Shown: positions 1-6,747 of the stretch, piece by piece
Layout: each line of letters starts with the position of its first letter
Numbering within the stretch: the first letter of the stretch is position 1
Assembly (NCBI GenBank): GCA_028291445.1
Contig: JAQGIA010000410.1
Coordinates: 1 to 7,536 of the forward strand
Reading direction: 5' to 3'
DNA length: 7,536 bases
DNA from: Belnapia sp.
Lineage (GTDB): Bacteria; Pseudomonadota; Alphaproteobacteria; Acetobacterales; Acetobacteraceae
The notes under the pieces: generated by a model
The model's input: only the letters and a program-made list of their open reading frames with translations
What the model was told of the DNA's origin: nothing
Databases searched by the model: none
Position numbers and translations under genes: made by a program

Positions 1-585
1 AAGAACACGATCCTCAAGGCCTATGACGGCAACTTCAAGGATATCTTTAAGGCGATCTTCGACGCCGAATTCGCCGACCGGTTCAAAGCCGCCGGCCTGG
101 TCTACGAGGACCGGCTGATCGACGACATGGTCGCCTCCGCCCTCAAGTGGGAAGGCGGCTATGTCTGGGCCTGCAAGAACTACGACGGCGACGTGCAGTC
201 GGACATCGTGGCGCAGGGCTTCGGCTCGCTCGGCCTGATGACCTCCGTGCTGCTCTCCCCGGATGGCAACACGGTCGAGTCGGAAGCAGCGCATGGCACC
301 GTCACCCGCCACTACCGGGAACACCAGAAGGGCCGGGAGACCTCCACCAACCCGATCGCCTCGATCTTCGCCTGGACCCGCGGCCTCGCGTACCGAGGCA
401 AGTTCGACAACACGCCGGACGTGACGGCCTTCGCCGAGACGCTGGAGAAGGTCTGCGTGCAGACCGTCGAGAGCGGCTCGATGACCAAGGACCTGGCGAT
501 CCTGATCGCCAAGGACCAGCCCTACCTCAGCACCCAGGCCTTCCTGGCGAAGCTGGACGAGAACCTGCAGAAGGCGATGGCCTGA
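1..585 (+). CDS. icd: NADP-dependent isocitrate dehydrogenase, C-terminal part (5' end outside window)
   Basis: This is the last 194 codons of a type II, eukaryote-like isocitrate dehydrogenase. The enzyme oxidatively decarboxylates isocitrate to 2-oxoglutarate with NADP+ in the cytoplasmic TCA cycle; the whole protein is normally about 400-410 residues, so roughly half is present. The first visible residue is the Lys of [10 protein letters not shown], which by my alignment from memory matches catalytic Lys212 of human IDH1. RLIDDMV and [11 protein letters not shown] follow; they carry the Asp residues that bind Mg/isocitrate (human Asp252, Asp275, Asp279). [11 protein letters not shown] is the NADP-binding segment and [17 protein letters not shown] is a family signature. 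The reading frame is open from base 1 to TGA at 583-585, with no disruption. It is followed directly by a strong intrinsic terminator. It runs towards alaS and recA, which lie on the opposite strand about 3.4 kb away. The family call is near certain; only the N-terminal half is unseen. Confidence 0.97.
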   Translation, partial: KNTILKAYDGNFKDIFKAIFDAEFADRFKAAGLVYEDRLIDDMVASALKWEGGYVWACKNYDGDVQSDIVAQGFGSLGLMTSVLLSPDGNTVESEAAHGTVTRHYREHQKGRETSTNPIASIFAWTRGLAYRGKFDNTPDVTAFAETLEKVCVQTVESGSMTKDLAILIAKDQPYLSTQAFLAKLDENLQKAMA

Positions 586-609
586 ACCTTCCGACTGCGG
601 CAGAGACAC

Positions 610-642
610 GGGGCGGGTCCTTCGGGGCCCGCCCCTTTTTTT
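610..642 (+). terminator. Intrinsic terminator of icd (UUCG tetraloop)
   Basis: An 11-bp stem, arms 610-620 and 625-635 with one G-T wobble at 618/627, closes a TTCG tetraloop at 621-624. Seven Ts (636-642) follow at once. GC-rich stem, stable tetraloop and T-tract together make a classic Rho-independent terminator 25 bases after the icd stop codon. It faces the + strand. Its T-tract ends only 16 bases before the next start codon. Confidence 0.95.
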
Positions 643-658
643 ATGTCAGGCGGCCCGC

Positions 659-1336
659 ATGGAATCGCTTTCCCTGTTCGACTGGATGGCACTCGGCATC
701 TTCGCCGCCTGTTGGATCGGCTATTCGGCGCTGGTCGACGGGGTGCCGGCGCTGCACCGGCGCAGCGTCATCGCCGCGATGGACGAGCACCGGCGGCGCT
801 GGATGCTGACCATGGTGACGCGGGACAACCGCATCATGGATACGCAGATCATCGGCAACCTGATGAACAGCACCTCCTTCCTCGCCAATACCGCCATCTT
901 CATCCTGGGCGGCCTGGTGGCGATGCTGGCCAGCCCGGAGCTCGGCGCCCGGGTCTTCGGCGCCCTGCCCTTCGCCACCGTGCCCGACCTGGCGCTGTGG
1001 GAGATGAAGATCGCGCTGCTGCTGCTGATCTTCGTGCGCGCCTTCTTCGAACTGACCTGGGCGCTTCGGCAGTTCAACTACTGCTCGATCGTCATGGGCG
1101 GGATCTCGCATGACCGCAGCGATCCGGACCGGGCCGCCCATGCGGAGATCGCGGCCAAGGTAGCCAATCGGGCGGCCGGGCATTTCAACAGCGGGCTGCG
1201 GGCCTATTACTTCGGCCTGGCGGCGCTTGCCTGGATCCTGCATCCGCTGGCGCTGGTCCTGGCGAGCCTGCTGGTGCTGCGCGAATTGTACCGGCGCGAA
1301 TTCCGCTCCCTGGCGCGGGATGCGCTGCTGGGCTGA
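659..1336 (+). CDS. DUF599 family integral membrane protein, function unknown
   Basis: This encodes 225 residues and resembles the DUF599 family of inner-membrane proteins (usually about 220-240 residues), for which I know no established function. Four hydrophobic segments are visible, at about residues 6-26, 74-92, 111-132 and 184-207. Between the first two lies a basic stretch (HRRR, then RDNRIMDTQIIGNLMNS) that matches the conserved family pattern RD-R-D followed by a polar helix with Ser/Asn. LRQFNYCSIVMGG at 136-148 and FNSGLRAYYFG at 176-186 are further family-like blocks. The charged loop at 151-170 and the Arg-rich C-terminus are probably cytoplasmic. ATG at 659 has a modest Shine-Dalgarno (AGG within AGGCGG, 648-653). 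An upstream ATG at 643 is in another frame. The gene sits just after the icd terminator, so it either needs its own promoter inside the icd end or lives on readthrough. No link to the peroxidase is evident. The family call is from memory of sequence style. Confidence 0.85.
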   Translation: MESLSLFDWMALGIFAACWIGYSALVDGVPALHRRSVIAAMDEHRRRWMLTMVTRDNRIMDTQIIGNLMNSTSFLANTAIFILGGLVAMLASPELGARVFGALPFATVPDLALWEMKIALLLLIFVRAFFELTWALRQFNYCSIVMGGISHDRSDPDRAAHAEIAAKVANRAAGHFNSGLRAYYFGLAALAWILHPLALVLASLLVLRELYRREFRSLARDALLG

Positions 1337-1357
1337 GGCCTTCGCCGCAGGCACGAG

Positions 1358-1400
1358 TGAACAGATATGCAGACGTAATATATTGTCATTGAACAGGTAT
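1358..1400. repeat. Pair of 11-bp direct repeats, 32 bp apart
   Basis: TGAACAGATAT at 1358-1368 recurs as TGAACAGGTAT at 1390-1400, differing at one position. The 32-bp spacing puts both copies on the same face of the helix, as expected for paired binding of a regulator. No known box is recognised. Chance occurrence in AT-rich DNA is possible. Confidence 0.5.
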
Positions 1401-1514
1401 TCATTGGTCGGTGATTACTTCACTTCATCGGCGGATATTATGTTTTTCGAGCGCGAGACTTCTCGCCGCCAGGATTGTCCGCTAACGGGAGCAGCATCGC
1501 CAAGCAGCTCTGCC

Positions 1515-1520
1515 GAAGGA
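1515..1520 (+). promoter_or_regulatory. Ribosome-binding site of the peroxidase gene
   Basis: GAAGGA lies 7 bases upstream of ATG 1528. It decides this start: an in-frame stop (TAA) at 1483-1485 bars a longer protein, and no other ATG lies between that stop and 1528. Confidence 0.75.
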
Positions 1521-1527
1521 TCCTGGG

Positions 1528-3966
1528 ATGGAATATCGCTCGATAGACGGGTCAGGCAATGACCTGGCCGATCCCGGCGTCAACGCGGCCAATACCGCCT
1601 TCACCCGGTTGGGTGAGGCGCATTTCGCCGTGGACGGCACCACACCGCTGGATGGCCCCAATCCGCGCAGCATCAGCAATATCGTGGTCGGCGAAGGCGA
1701 TGCAGCGGTACCGAACGGCCAAGGCCTGTCCGGCATGATGTATGCCTGGGGTCAGTTCATCGACCACGACATGACGCGGGCGGCCACCGGCGGTGCCGAT
1801 ATCAGCATCATCGTGCCAAGCGGCGACCCGGACTATGCGGATGGCACCTTCATTCCGCTGACCCGCAACCTCACCGACCCGGTGAGCGGCAATGCGATCA
1901 ACCGGGTGACCACCTGGCTTGACGGTTCCATGGTCTATGGCTCGGACCTCACCACAGCAGCGTCGTTGCGGCTGCCGGACGGGCGGATGGCGACCTCGGC
2001 GGGCGACAACCTGCCGATCGCCCAGGATGGCAGCACCTTCCTGGCCGGCGATGCCCGGGTCGGGGAAAACCCGTCGCTCACCTCGCTGCAAACCATCTTC
2101 GTGCGCGAGCACAACCGGCAGGTCGACCTGCTGCTGGCCGCCCACCCGTCATGGACCGGCGACGAGCTGTACCAGCAGGCGCGGGCCATCGTCGCCGCCG
2201 AGATCGCCCATATCACCTATGCGGAGTTCCTCCCCGCCCTGCTGGGGAAGGCCGCGATCCCGGCCTATGCAGGCTATGACCCCACGGTCGATCCGCGCAT
2301 CAGCGTCGAATTCGCCGGCGCCGCCTATCGCTGGGGCCATTCCACGGTATCCGCCGAGACCGAGCGGAAGGACGAGGCCGGCGGCGTCATCGGCGACGAA
2401 TTCGAACTGCGCGAGGTGTTTTTCATGCCGCCCGCGGCCTTCGCCGAGGATGGCGGGGCCGGCGGCTTCCTGCGCCACCTTGGCGCCGATCTCAGCCAGG
2501 CGATGGATGCACGGATCGTCGACGATCTCCGCAGCTTCCTGTTCGACCCGCCGGTCGGCCAGGATCTGGCCGCCATCAACATCGCCCGGGGCCGCGACCT
2601 TGGCCTCGGCACGCTGAACCAGACGCGCGAGGCGCTGGGATTGCACGCTTATACAGCCTTCGATCAGATCACCGATGATGCGCATACCGTGGCCGCCCTC
2701 GCCGCCGCCTATCCCGACGTGGATGCGATCGACCTCTGGACCGGCGGCCTGGCGGAACGGCTGGTGCCCGGAGCCTTCCTGGGCGAGACCTTCGGCCGCA
2801 TCACCGCCGACCAATTCATCGCACTGCGCGACGGCGACCGGCTGTTCTACCTGAACCAGGGCTTCGATGCGGCAACCCTGACGGCGATCGAGGGCACCAG
2901 CCTCAGCGACCTCATCAAGCTGAACACGGACACCGAACACTACCAGGGCAATGCCTTCTACTTCGCCGAGCGACGGGCGGCGGATGTACCGGGCGAGATG
3001 CTCGATCTGCCGCAATTGGTCATCGGCAGCGATGCCGCCGAGACGTTGAGCGGTGGCATGCAGGCCGATACGCTGGTTGGCGGTGGCGGCGACGACTGGA
3101 TGTACGGCGGCTCCGGCGACGATCGCTACGAGGTCGATGCCCAGGCCGATTTGGTGTTCGAGTTCACCGGAGGCGGCAACGATACCGTCCTCAGCACGAC
3201 CAGCTACTACCTTTACCAGGAGATCGAGGCGCTGATCCTGGCGGCGACGGCTGGCGATAAGTATGGCGTCGGCAACAGCCTCGCCAATACCATCACCGGA
3301 AACGAGGGTGCCAACCTGCTGATTGGCGGCGAGGGTGCGGATACGCTGCTTGGCGGCGCCGGAGACGACAGTCTTTATGGCGAGGCTGGCAACGACAGGC
3401 TGCACGCCGGCACCGGCACGGACACCCTGGCTGGCGGCGAAGGCGACGACCTTTACGTCGTCGATGGCATGGCGGACCTGATCTTCGAGGCCGTCGACGG
3501 CGGCAACGACAGCGTCGATGCCCTGGTCGGCGCCGGGGCAGAGAATGCCTATTATCTTTACGCCAATATCGAGAACCTGAATTTGACCGGTGCTGCCGAT
3601 AGCTGGGGTATCGGCAACGCGCTCGACAACGCCCTGACCGGCAATGCGGCCGCCAACTGGCTGCTGGGCGGCAGTGGGAATGACACGTTGGAAGGCATGG
3701 CTGGGAATGATGTGCTGTTCGGTCAGGCGGGCAGCGATACTTTCGTGATGCGCCTGGGGACGGGTGCCGATCTGGTCGCCGATTTCATGCCTGGTGAGGA
3801 CATCATCCTGCTCGAAGGCTTCAGCTTCGGCAGCTTCGCAGATATTCAGGCGGTGATACGGGAGGTGGATGGCGTCACCGCCATCGACCTGGGCGGTGAC
3901 GACCTACTGGTCATCGGCGGCGTGGCAAATGCCGCCCTGAGCGCGGCGGATTTCGCCTTTGCATAA
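1528..3966 (+). CDS. Secreted animal-type haem peroxidase with C-terminal RTX calcium-binding repeats (peroxicin-like)
   Basis: This encodes 812 residues of the peroxidase-cyclooxygenase (An_peroxidase) superfamily joined to an RTX tail. Residues about 1-490 are the peroxidase domain. WGQFIDHDMT carries Asp79 (haem-ester candidate), distal His80 and Asp81 (Ca ligand). T-x-W-x-D-x-S at 128-134 matches the myeloperoxidase Ca loop. Arg177 and Glu180 match catalytic Arg239 and haem-linked Glu242 of myeloperoxidase, with FVREHNR just after. His271 in AYRWGH is the proximal ligand and Asn351 in NIARGRD its partner. Glycine-aspartate RTX nonapeptides follow in three blocks (about 504-532, 591-642, 704-738), then a C-terminal segment ending ADFAFA. 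There is no N-terminal signal peptide, so export by a type I system through the uncleaved C-terminus is inferred, with folding on extracellular Ca2+. Likely chemistry is H2O2-dependent oxidation of halides or organic donors; the substrate is unknown. No HlyB/HlyD/TolC-type genes lie nearby. Oddities: Leu replaces the usual His in RGRDHG, and Asn181 stands where myeloperoxidase has its haem-linked Met. Family assignment is strong. Confidence 0.94.
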   Translation: MEYRSIDGSGNDLADPGVNAANTAFTRLGEAHFAVDGTTPLDGPNPRSISNIVVGEGDAAVPNGQGLSGMMYAWGQFIDHDMTRAATGGADISIIVPSGDPDYADGTFIPLTRNLTDPVSGNAINRVTTWLDGSMVYGSDLTTAASLRLPDGRMATSAGDNLPIAQDGSTFLAGDARVGENPSLTSLQTIFVREHNRQVDLLLAAHPSWTGDELYQQARAIVAAEIAHITYAEFLPALLGKAAIPAYAGYDPTVDPRISVEFAGAAYRWGHSTVSAETERKDEAGGVIGDEFELREVFFMPPAAFAEDGGAGGFLRHLGADLSQAMDARIVDDLRSFLFDPPVGQDLAAINIARGRDLGLGTLNQTREALGLHAYTAFDQITDDAHTVAALAAAYPDVDAIDLWTGGLAERLVPGAFLGETFGRITADQFIALRDGDRLFYLNQGFDAATLTAIEGTSLSDLIKLNTDTEHYQGNAFYFAERRAADVPGEMLDLPQLVIGSDAAETLSGGMQADTLVGGGGDDWMYGGSGDDRYEVDAQADLVFEFTGGGNDTVLSTTSYYLYQEIEALILAATAGDKYGVGNSLANTITGNEGANLLIGGEGADTLLGGAGDDSLYGEAGNDRLHAGTGTDTLAGGEGDDLYVVDGMADLIFEAVDGGNDSVDALVGAGAENAYYLYANIENLNLTGAADSWGIGNALDNALTGNAAANWLLGGSGNDTLEGMAGNDVLFGQAGSDTFVMRLGTGADLVADFMPGEDIILLEGFSFGSFADIQAVIREVDGVTAIDLGGDDLLVIGGVANAALSAADFAFA
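3037..3741 (+). repeat. RTX nonapeptide region with a duplicated module inside the peroxidase gene
   Basis: Three blocks of GGxGxDxLx-type repeats lie at residues about 504-532 (GGGGDDWMYGGSGDD), 591-642 and 704-738 (GGSGNDTLEG). Between them is a module that occurs twice, at residues 534-610 and 643-723. Each copy runs Y-x-VD-x-x-ADL-x-FE, GGND, a YYLY strand, IE-x-L-x-L, GN-x-L-x-N-x-(I/L)TGN, then a fresh Gly/Asp repeat. The copies are clearly related in protein but diverged in DNA, so the duplication is old. Such repeats form parallel beta-rolls that bind Ca2+ between turns. Confidence 0.9.
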
Positions 3967-3980
3967 CCGTTGCCAGGGCG

Positions 3981-6629
3981 CTACCCGGCCAGGCTAGCCC
4001 TGACCGCATCCAGCGCCGCTTGCGCCAGGCTGGCATCCGGGCCGCCGGCCTGCGCCATCTCCGGCCGGCCGCCGCCACCCTTGCCGCCGGCCGCGGCACT
4101 GGCGGCACGCACCAGCGTCACCGCATCGGCCTGGCCACGGGCCGCCTCGCCGATGCCGACGACGATGCTCGCCTTGCCCTCGGCGGTCGAAACCAGTGCC
4201 ACGACATCGGCGGTACCACCCTTCAGGATGGCCTCGGCCACGCCCTTCAGGTCGCGCGGCGGCATCTCGCCGAGGTTGCGCAGGGCGACGCGCAGGGCGC
4301 CGATAACCTCGACCTCGGCGGCCGCACCGCCGGTCGCCAGCTTCTTGCGCAGTTCGGTGACTTCGCGCTCCAGCTTGCGGCGATCCTCCAGCAGCGCGGC
4401 GACGCGGGCCGGCACTTCGGCCGGTGGCACGCGCAGCGCCAGCGCCGTCTCGCCCAGCCGGCGGGACTGCTCCTCGATCAGCGCCAGGGCGGCCTCGCCG
4501 GTCACCGCCTCGACCCGGCGGACCCCGGCGGAGACGGCGCCTTCGGAGACGATCTTGAACAGGCCGATGTCGCCGGTGCGACGGACATGGGTGCCGCCGC
4601 ACAGCTCCAGCGAATAGACCCCCTGCTTCTCGACCGCGGCCGGGTCGTGGCCCATGCCGATGACGCGGACCTCGTCGCCGTATTTCTCGCCGAACAGCGC
4701 CATGGCGCCGACGCCCACGGCCTGTTCCGGCGTCATCAGCCGGGTGGTGACCTCGGCATTCTCGCGGATGCGGGCATTCACCTCGGTCTCAGCCCAGGCG
4801 AGGTCGGCATCGGTCATCGGGGTCGGCTGGGAGACGTCGAAGCGCAGCCGGTCCGGCGCATTCAGCGAGCCCTTCTGGGCGACATGGGTGCCGAGCCGGC
4901 GGCGCAGTGCCTCATGCAGCAGATGCGTCGCGCTGTGATGGGCGCGGATGGCGCCGCGGCGGGTGTGGTCGACCTCGGCCCGGACCGCCATGCCGACCCG
5001 GGCCTCGCCATGCGCGACGGTGCCGAGATGGACGAAAACATCGGACAGCTTCTTCTGGGTGTCGCGGATGGTGATGCGGCAGGCGTCGCCGGCGGAAATC
5101 TGCCCAGCATCGCCGACCTGGCCGCCGCTTTCTGCGTAGAACGGCGTCTGGTTCAGGATGAGGGCGACCTCGGCACCCGCCGGGGCGCTCTCCACGGCGA
5201 CGCCGTCGCGGATGATGGCAAGGATTTCGCCCTCCGCCGTCTCGGTGCTGTAGCCGAGGAATTCGGTGGCGCCGAGCCTTTCCTTGAGGTCGAACCACAC
5301 CGCATCGGTTGCCGCCTCGCCGCTGCCGGCCCAGGCGGAGCGGGCGCGGCGGCGCTGCTCGGCCATCGCGGCCTCGAAGCCGGCGGTATCGACCGCGCGG
5401 CCTTCGGCGCGCAGCGCATCCTGGGTCAGGTCGAGCGGGAAGCCGTAGGTGTCATAGAGGCGGAAGGCGATGTCGCCCGGCAGGGTGGCGCGGTCACCGA
5501 GTTTGGCGGTTTCCTCCGCCAGCAGGCCGAGGCCACGTTCCAGCAGGCTGCGGAAACGGGTTTCTTCAAGTTTGAAGGTTTCCGTCACCAACGCCTCGGC
5601 GCGGATGATCTCGGGATAGGCACCGCCCATCTGGCGAATCAGCGCCGGGACCAGGCGGTGCAGCAGAGGCTCGCGCGAGCCCATCAGGTGCGCGTGGCGC
5701 ATGGCGCGGCGAAGGATGCGGCGCAGCACGTAGCCGCGGCCCTCGTTCGAGGGCAGCACGCCATCGGCCATCAGGAAGGTGCCGGCGCGCAGGTGGTCGG
5801 CGACCACGCGATGGCTGGTCTTCCACGGACCGTCCGGATCCTGGCCGGTCGCCTCGGCGCTGGCGAGGATCAGCGCGCGCAGCGTATCGGTATCGTAGTT
5901 GTCGTGCTTGCCCTGGAGGATGGCGGCGAAGCGCTCGAGGCCCATGCCGGTATCGATCGAGGGGCGCGGCAGGCCGACGCGGGTGCCGGGCGGCCCCTCC
6001 TCGTACTGCATGAAGACCAGGTTCCAGATCTCGATGAAGCGGTCACCATCCTCATCGGGAGAGCCGGGAGGGCCGCCGGGGATATGGTCGCCATGGTCGT
6101 AGAAAATTTCGGAACAGGGACCGCAGGGACCGGTATCGCCCATGCGCCAGAAATTATCGGAGGTGGGGATGCGGATGATGCGGCTATCCGGCAGGCCGGC
6201 GATCTTCTTCCAGAAGACCGGGGCTTCCTCATCCTCGGAATAGACGGTGACCAGCAGCTTGTCCTTGGCAAGGCCGAAGTCGCGGGTCAGCAACTCCCAG
6301 GCATGGCCGATCGCCTGTTCCTTGAAATAGTCGCCGAAGGAGAAATTCCCCAGCATCTCGAAGAAGGTATGGTGCCGGGCGGTATAGCCGACATTGTCCA
6401 GGTCATTGTGCTTGCCGCCGGCGCGGACGCATTTCTGCGCCGTGGTAGCCCGGACATAGGGCCGCTTTTCCTGGCCGGTGAAAACATTCTTGAACTGGAC
6501 CATGCCGCTGTTGGCGAACATCAGCGTCGGGTCGTTGCGCGGGACCAGCGGCGAGCTTTCGACCACCTGATGGCCGTTGCGGCCGAAATAGCCGAGGAAG
6601 GTCGCGCGGATATCGTTGCTGCTGGTCAT
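3981..6629 (-). CDS. alaS: Alanyl-tRNA synthetase
   Basis: This encodes 882 residues, the normal length for AlaRS (about 875). The cytoplasmic enzyme charges tRNA-Ala and hydrolyses mischarged Ser/Gly-tRNA. The class II catalytic core is N-terminal: [19 protein letters not shown] (about 32-50), then [18 protein letters not shown] and [17 protein letters not shown] (about 87-103), and motif 3 GMGLERFA (from Gly228). The editing domain has the zinc-type set His565/His569 (HSATH) and Cys677/His681 (CGGTH). A Leu/Arg/Glu-rich coiled segment ([17 protein letters not shown]) leads to the C-Ala domain with [13 protein letters not shown] (851-863). The start [15 protein letters not shown] matches family N-termini. 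The same frame stays open upstream, but that extension is recA antisense and intergenic DNA and does not resemble AlaRS. The ribosome-binding site is weak and distant: AGGA about 12 bases before ATG. It lies downstream of recA on the same strand, so co-transcription is likely, and is convergent with the peroxidase. Confidence 0.98.
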   Translation of the reverse strand: MTSSNDIRATFLGYFGRNGHQVVESSPLVPRNDPTLMFANSGMVQFKNVFTGQEKRPYVRATTAQKCVRAGGKHNDLDNVGYTARHHTFFEMLGNFSFGDYFKEQAIGHAWELLTRDFGLAKDKLLVTVYSEDEEAPVFWKKIAGLPDSRIIRIPTSDNFWRMGDTGPCGPCSEIFYDHGDHIPGGPPGSPDEDGDRFIEIWNLVFMQYEEGPPGTRVGLPRPSIDTGMGLERFAAILQGKHDNYDTDTLRALILASAEATGQDPDGPWKTSHRVVADHLRAGTFLMADGVLPSNEGRGYVLRRILRRAMRHAHLMGSREPLLHRLVPALIRQMGGAYPEIIRAEALVTETFKLEETRFRSLLERGLGLLAEETAKLGDRATLPGDIAFRLYDTYGFPLDLTQDALRAEGRAVDTAGFEAAMAEQRRRARSAWAGSGEAATDAVWFDLKERLGATEFLGYSTETAEGEILAIIRDGVAVESAPAGAEVALILNQTPFYAESGGQVGDAGQISAGDACRITIRDTQKKLSDVFVHLGTVAHGEARVGMAVRAEVDHTRRGAIRAHHSATHLLHEALRRRLGTHVAQKGSLNAPDRLRFDVSQPTPMTDADLAWAETEVNARIRENAEVTTRLMTPEQAVGVGAMALFGEKYGDEVRVIGMGHDPAAVEKQGVYSLELCGGTHVRRTGDIGLFKIVSEGAVSAGVRRVEAVTGEAALALIEEQSRRLGETALALRVPPAEVPARVAALLEDRRKLEREVTELRKKLATGGAAAEVEVIGALRVALRNLGEMPPRDLKGVAEAILKGGTADVVALVSTAEGKASIVVGIGEAARGQADAVTLVRAASAAAGGKGGGGRPEMAQAGGPDASLAQAALDAVRASLAG

Positions 6630-6653
6630 CGCCGGTGCCGGTCCTGTCTGCCG

Positions 6654-6705
6654 CCCCGCGGGGCCCTCGACGCCTCCTACCGTGTGCGGCAGGAAGCGTC
6701 GAGGG
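6654..6705 (-). other. Long interrupted hairpin plus GC palindrome between recA and alaS
   Basis: Arms CCCTCGACGC (6664-6673) and GCGTCGAGGG (6696-6705) are perfect 10-bp complements. Inside, after single mismatches, TCCT/AGGA (6675-6678 with 6691-6694) and CCG/CGG (6680-6682 with 6687-6689) also pair, leaving a 4-base loop (6683-6686). This gives a 42-base hairpin with 17 pairs. Next to it, 6654-6663 is the self-complementary CCCCGCGGGG. Neither has a T-tract on either strand, so an ordinary intrinsic terminator is not supported. In the minus-strand transcript the structure follows the recA stop and precedes the alaS start. It may protect the recA mRNA 3' end, act as a leader element of alaS, or be one copy of a dispersed palindromic repeat. 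Confidence 0.65.
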
Positions 6706-6747
6706 GCGTCACCGCCAGGATGGGGGCCGGGATGCGGGCAGGCGCCG

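Larger units (their letters stand above)
1337..1527. promoter_or_regulatory. AT-rich intergenic region, probable control region of the peroxidase gene
   Basis: These 191 bp hold no convincing ORF. By hand count 1361-1460 is about 40% GC, far below the flanking genes. It contains an 11-bp direct repeat, TGAACAGATAT (1358-1368) and TGAACAGGTAT (1390-1400), one mismatch, start to start 32 bp, about three helical turns. A TATTAT at 1436-1441 matches a sigma-70 -10 box in 5 of 6 bases, but no good -35 element sits at the right distance, so a promoter here would depend on an activator or another sigma factor. TTGTCA at 1383-1388 resembles a -35 box but has no matching -10 17 bp downstream. An imperfect dyad GTGA-N5-TCAC lies at 1411-1423. 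The peroxidase ribosome-binding site lies at the downstream end. A regulatory role is inferred from position, composition and repeats only. Confidence 0.45.

Noticed and set aside
641..1354. 237-codon - strand open frame opposite the DUF599 gene
   Set aside because: It overlaps a gene with clear transmembrane and family pattern. Its Gln/His/Arg-rich translation is typical of an antisense frame.
1453..1466. Short hairpin GCGAG-ACTT-CTCGC upstream of the peroxidase
   Set aside because: It has only five pairs and no T-tract or other context, and is easily expected by chance.
1227..1562. 111-codon + strand frame spanning the intergenic region
   Set aside because: It begins inside the DUF599 gene in another frame and ends just inside the peroxidase gene. 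No motif or composition supports it as coding.
2149..3405. 418-codon - strand open frame opposite the peroxidase gene
   Set aside because: It is a shadow of the peroxidase/RTX coding frame, with biased composition and no family resemblance.
3037..3741. Glycine/aspartate codon repeats as a possible DNA repeat array or CRISPR
   Set aside because: The repetition is at protein level (RTX nonapeptides) within one intact frame. There are no identical direct DNA repeats with unique spacers.
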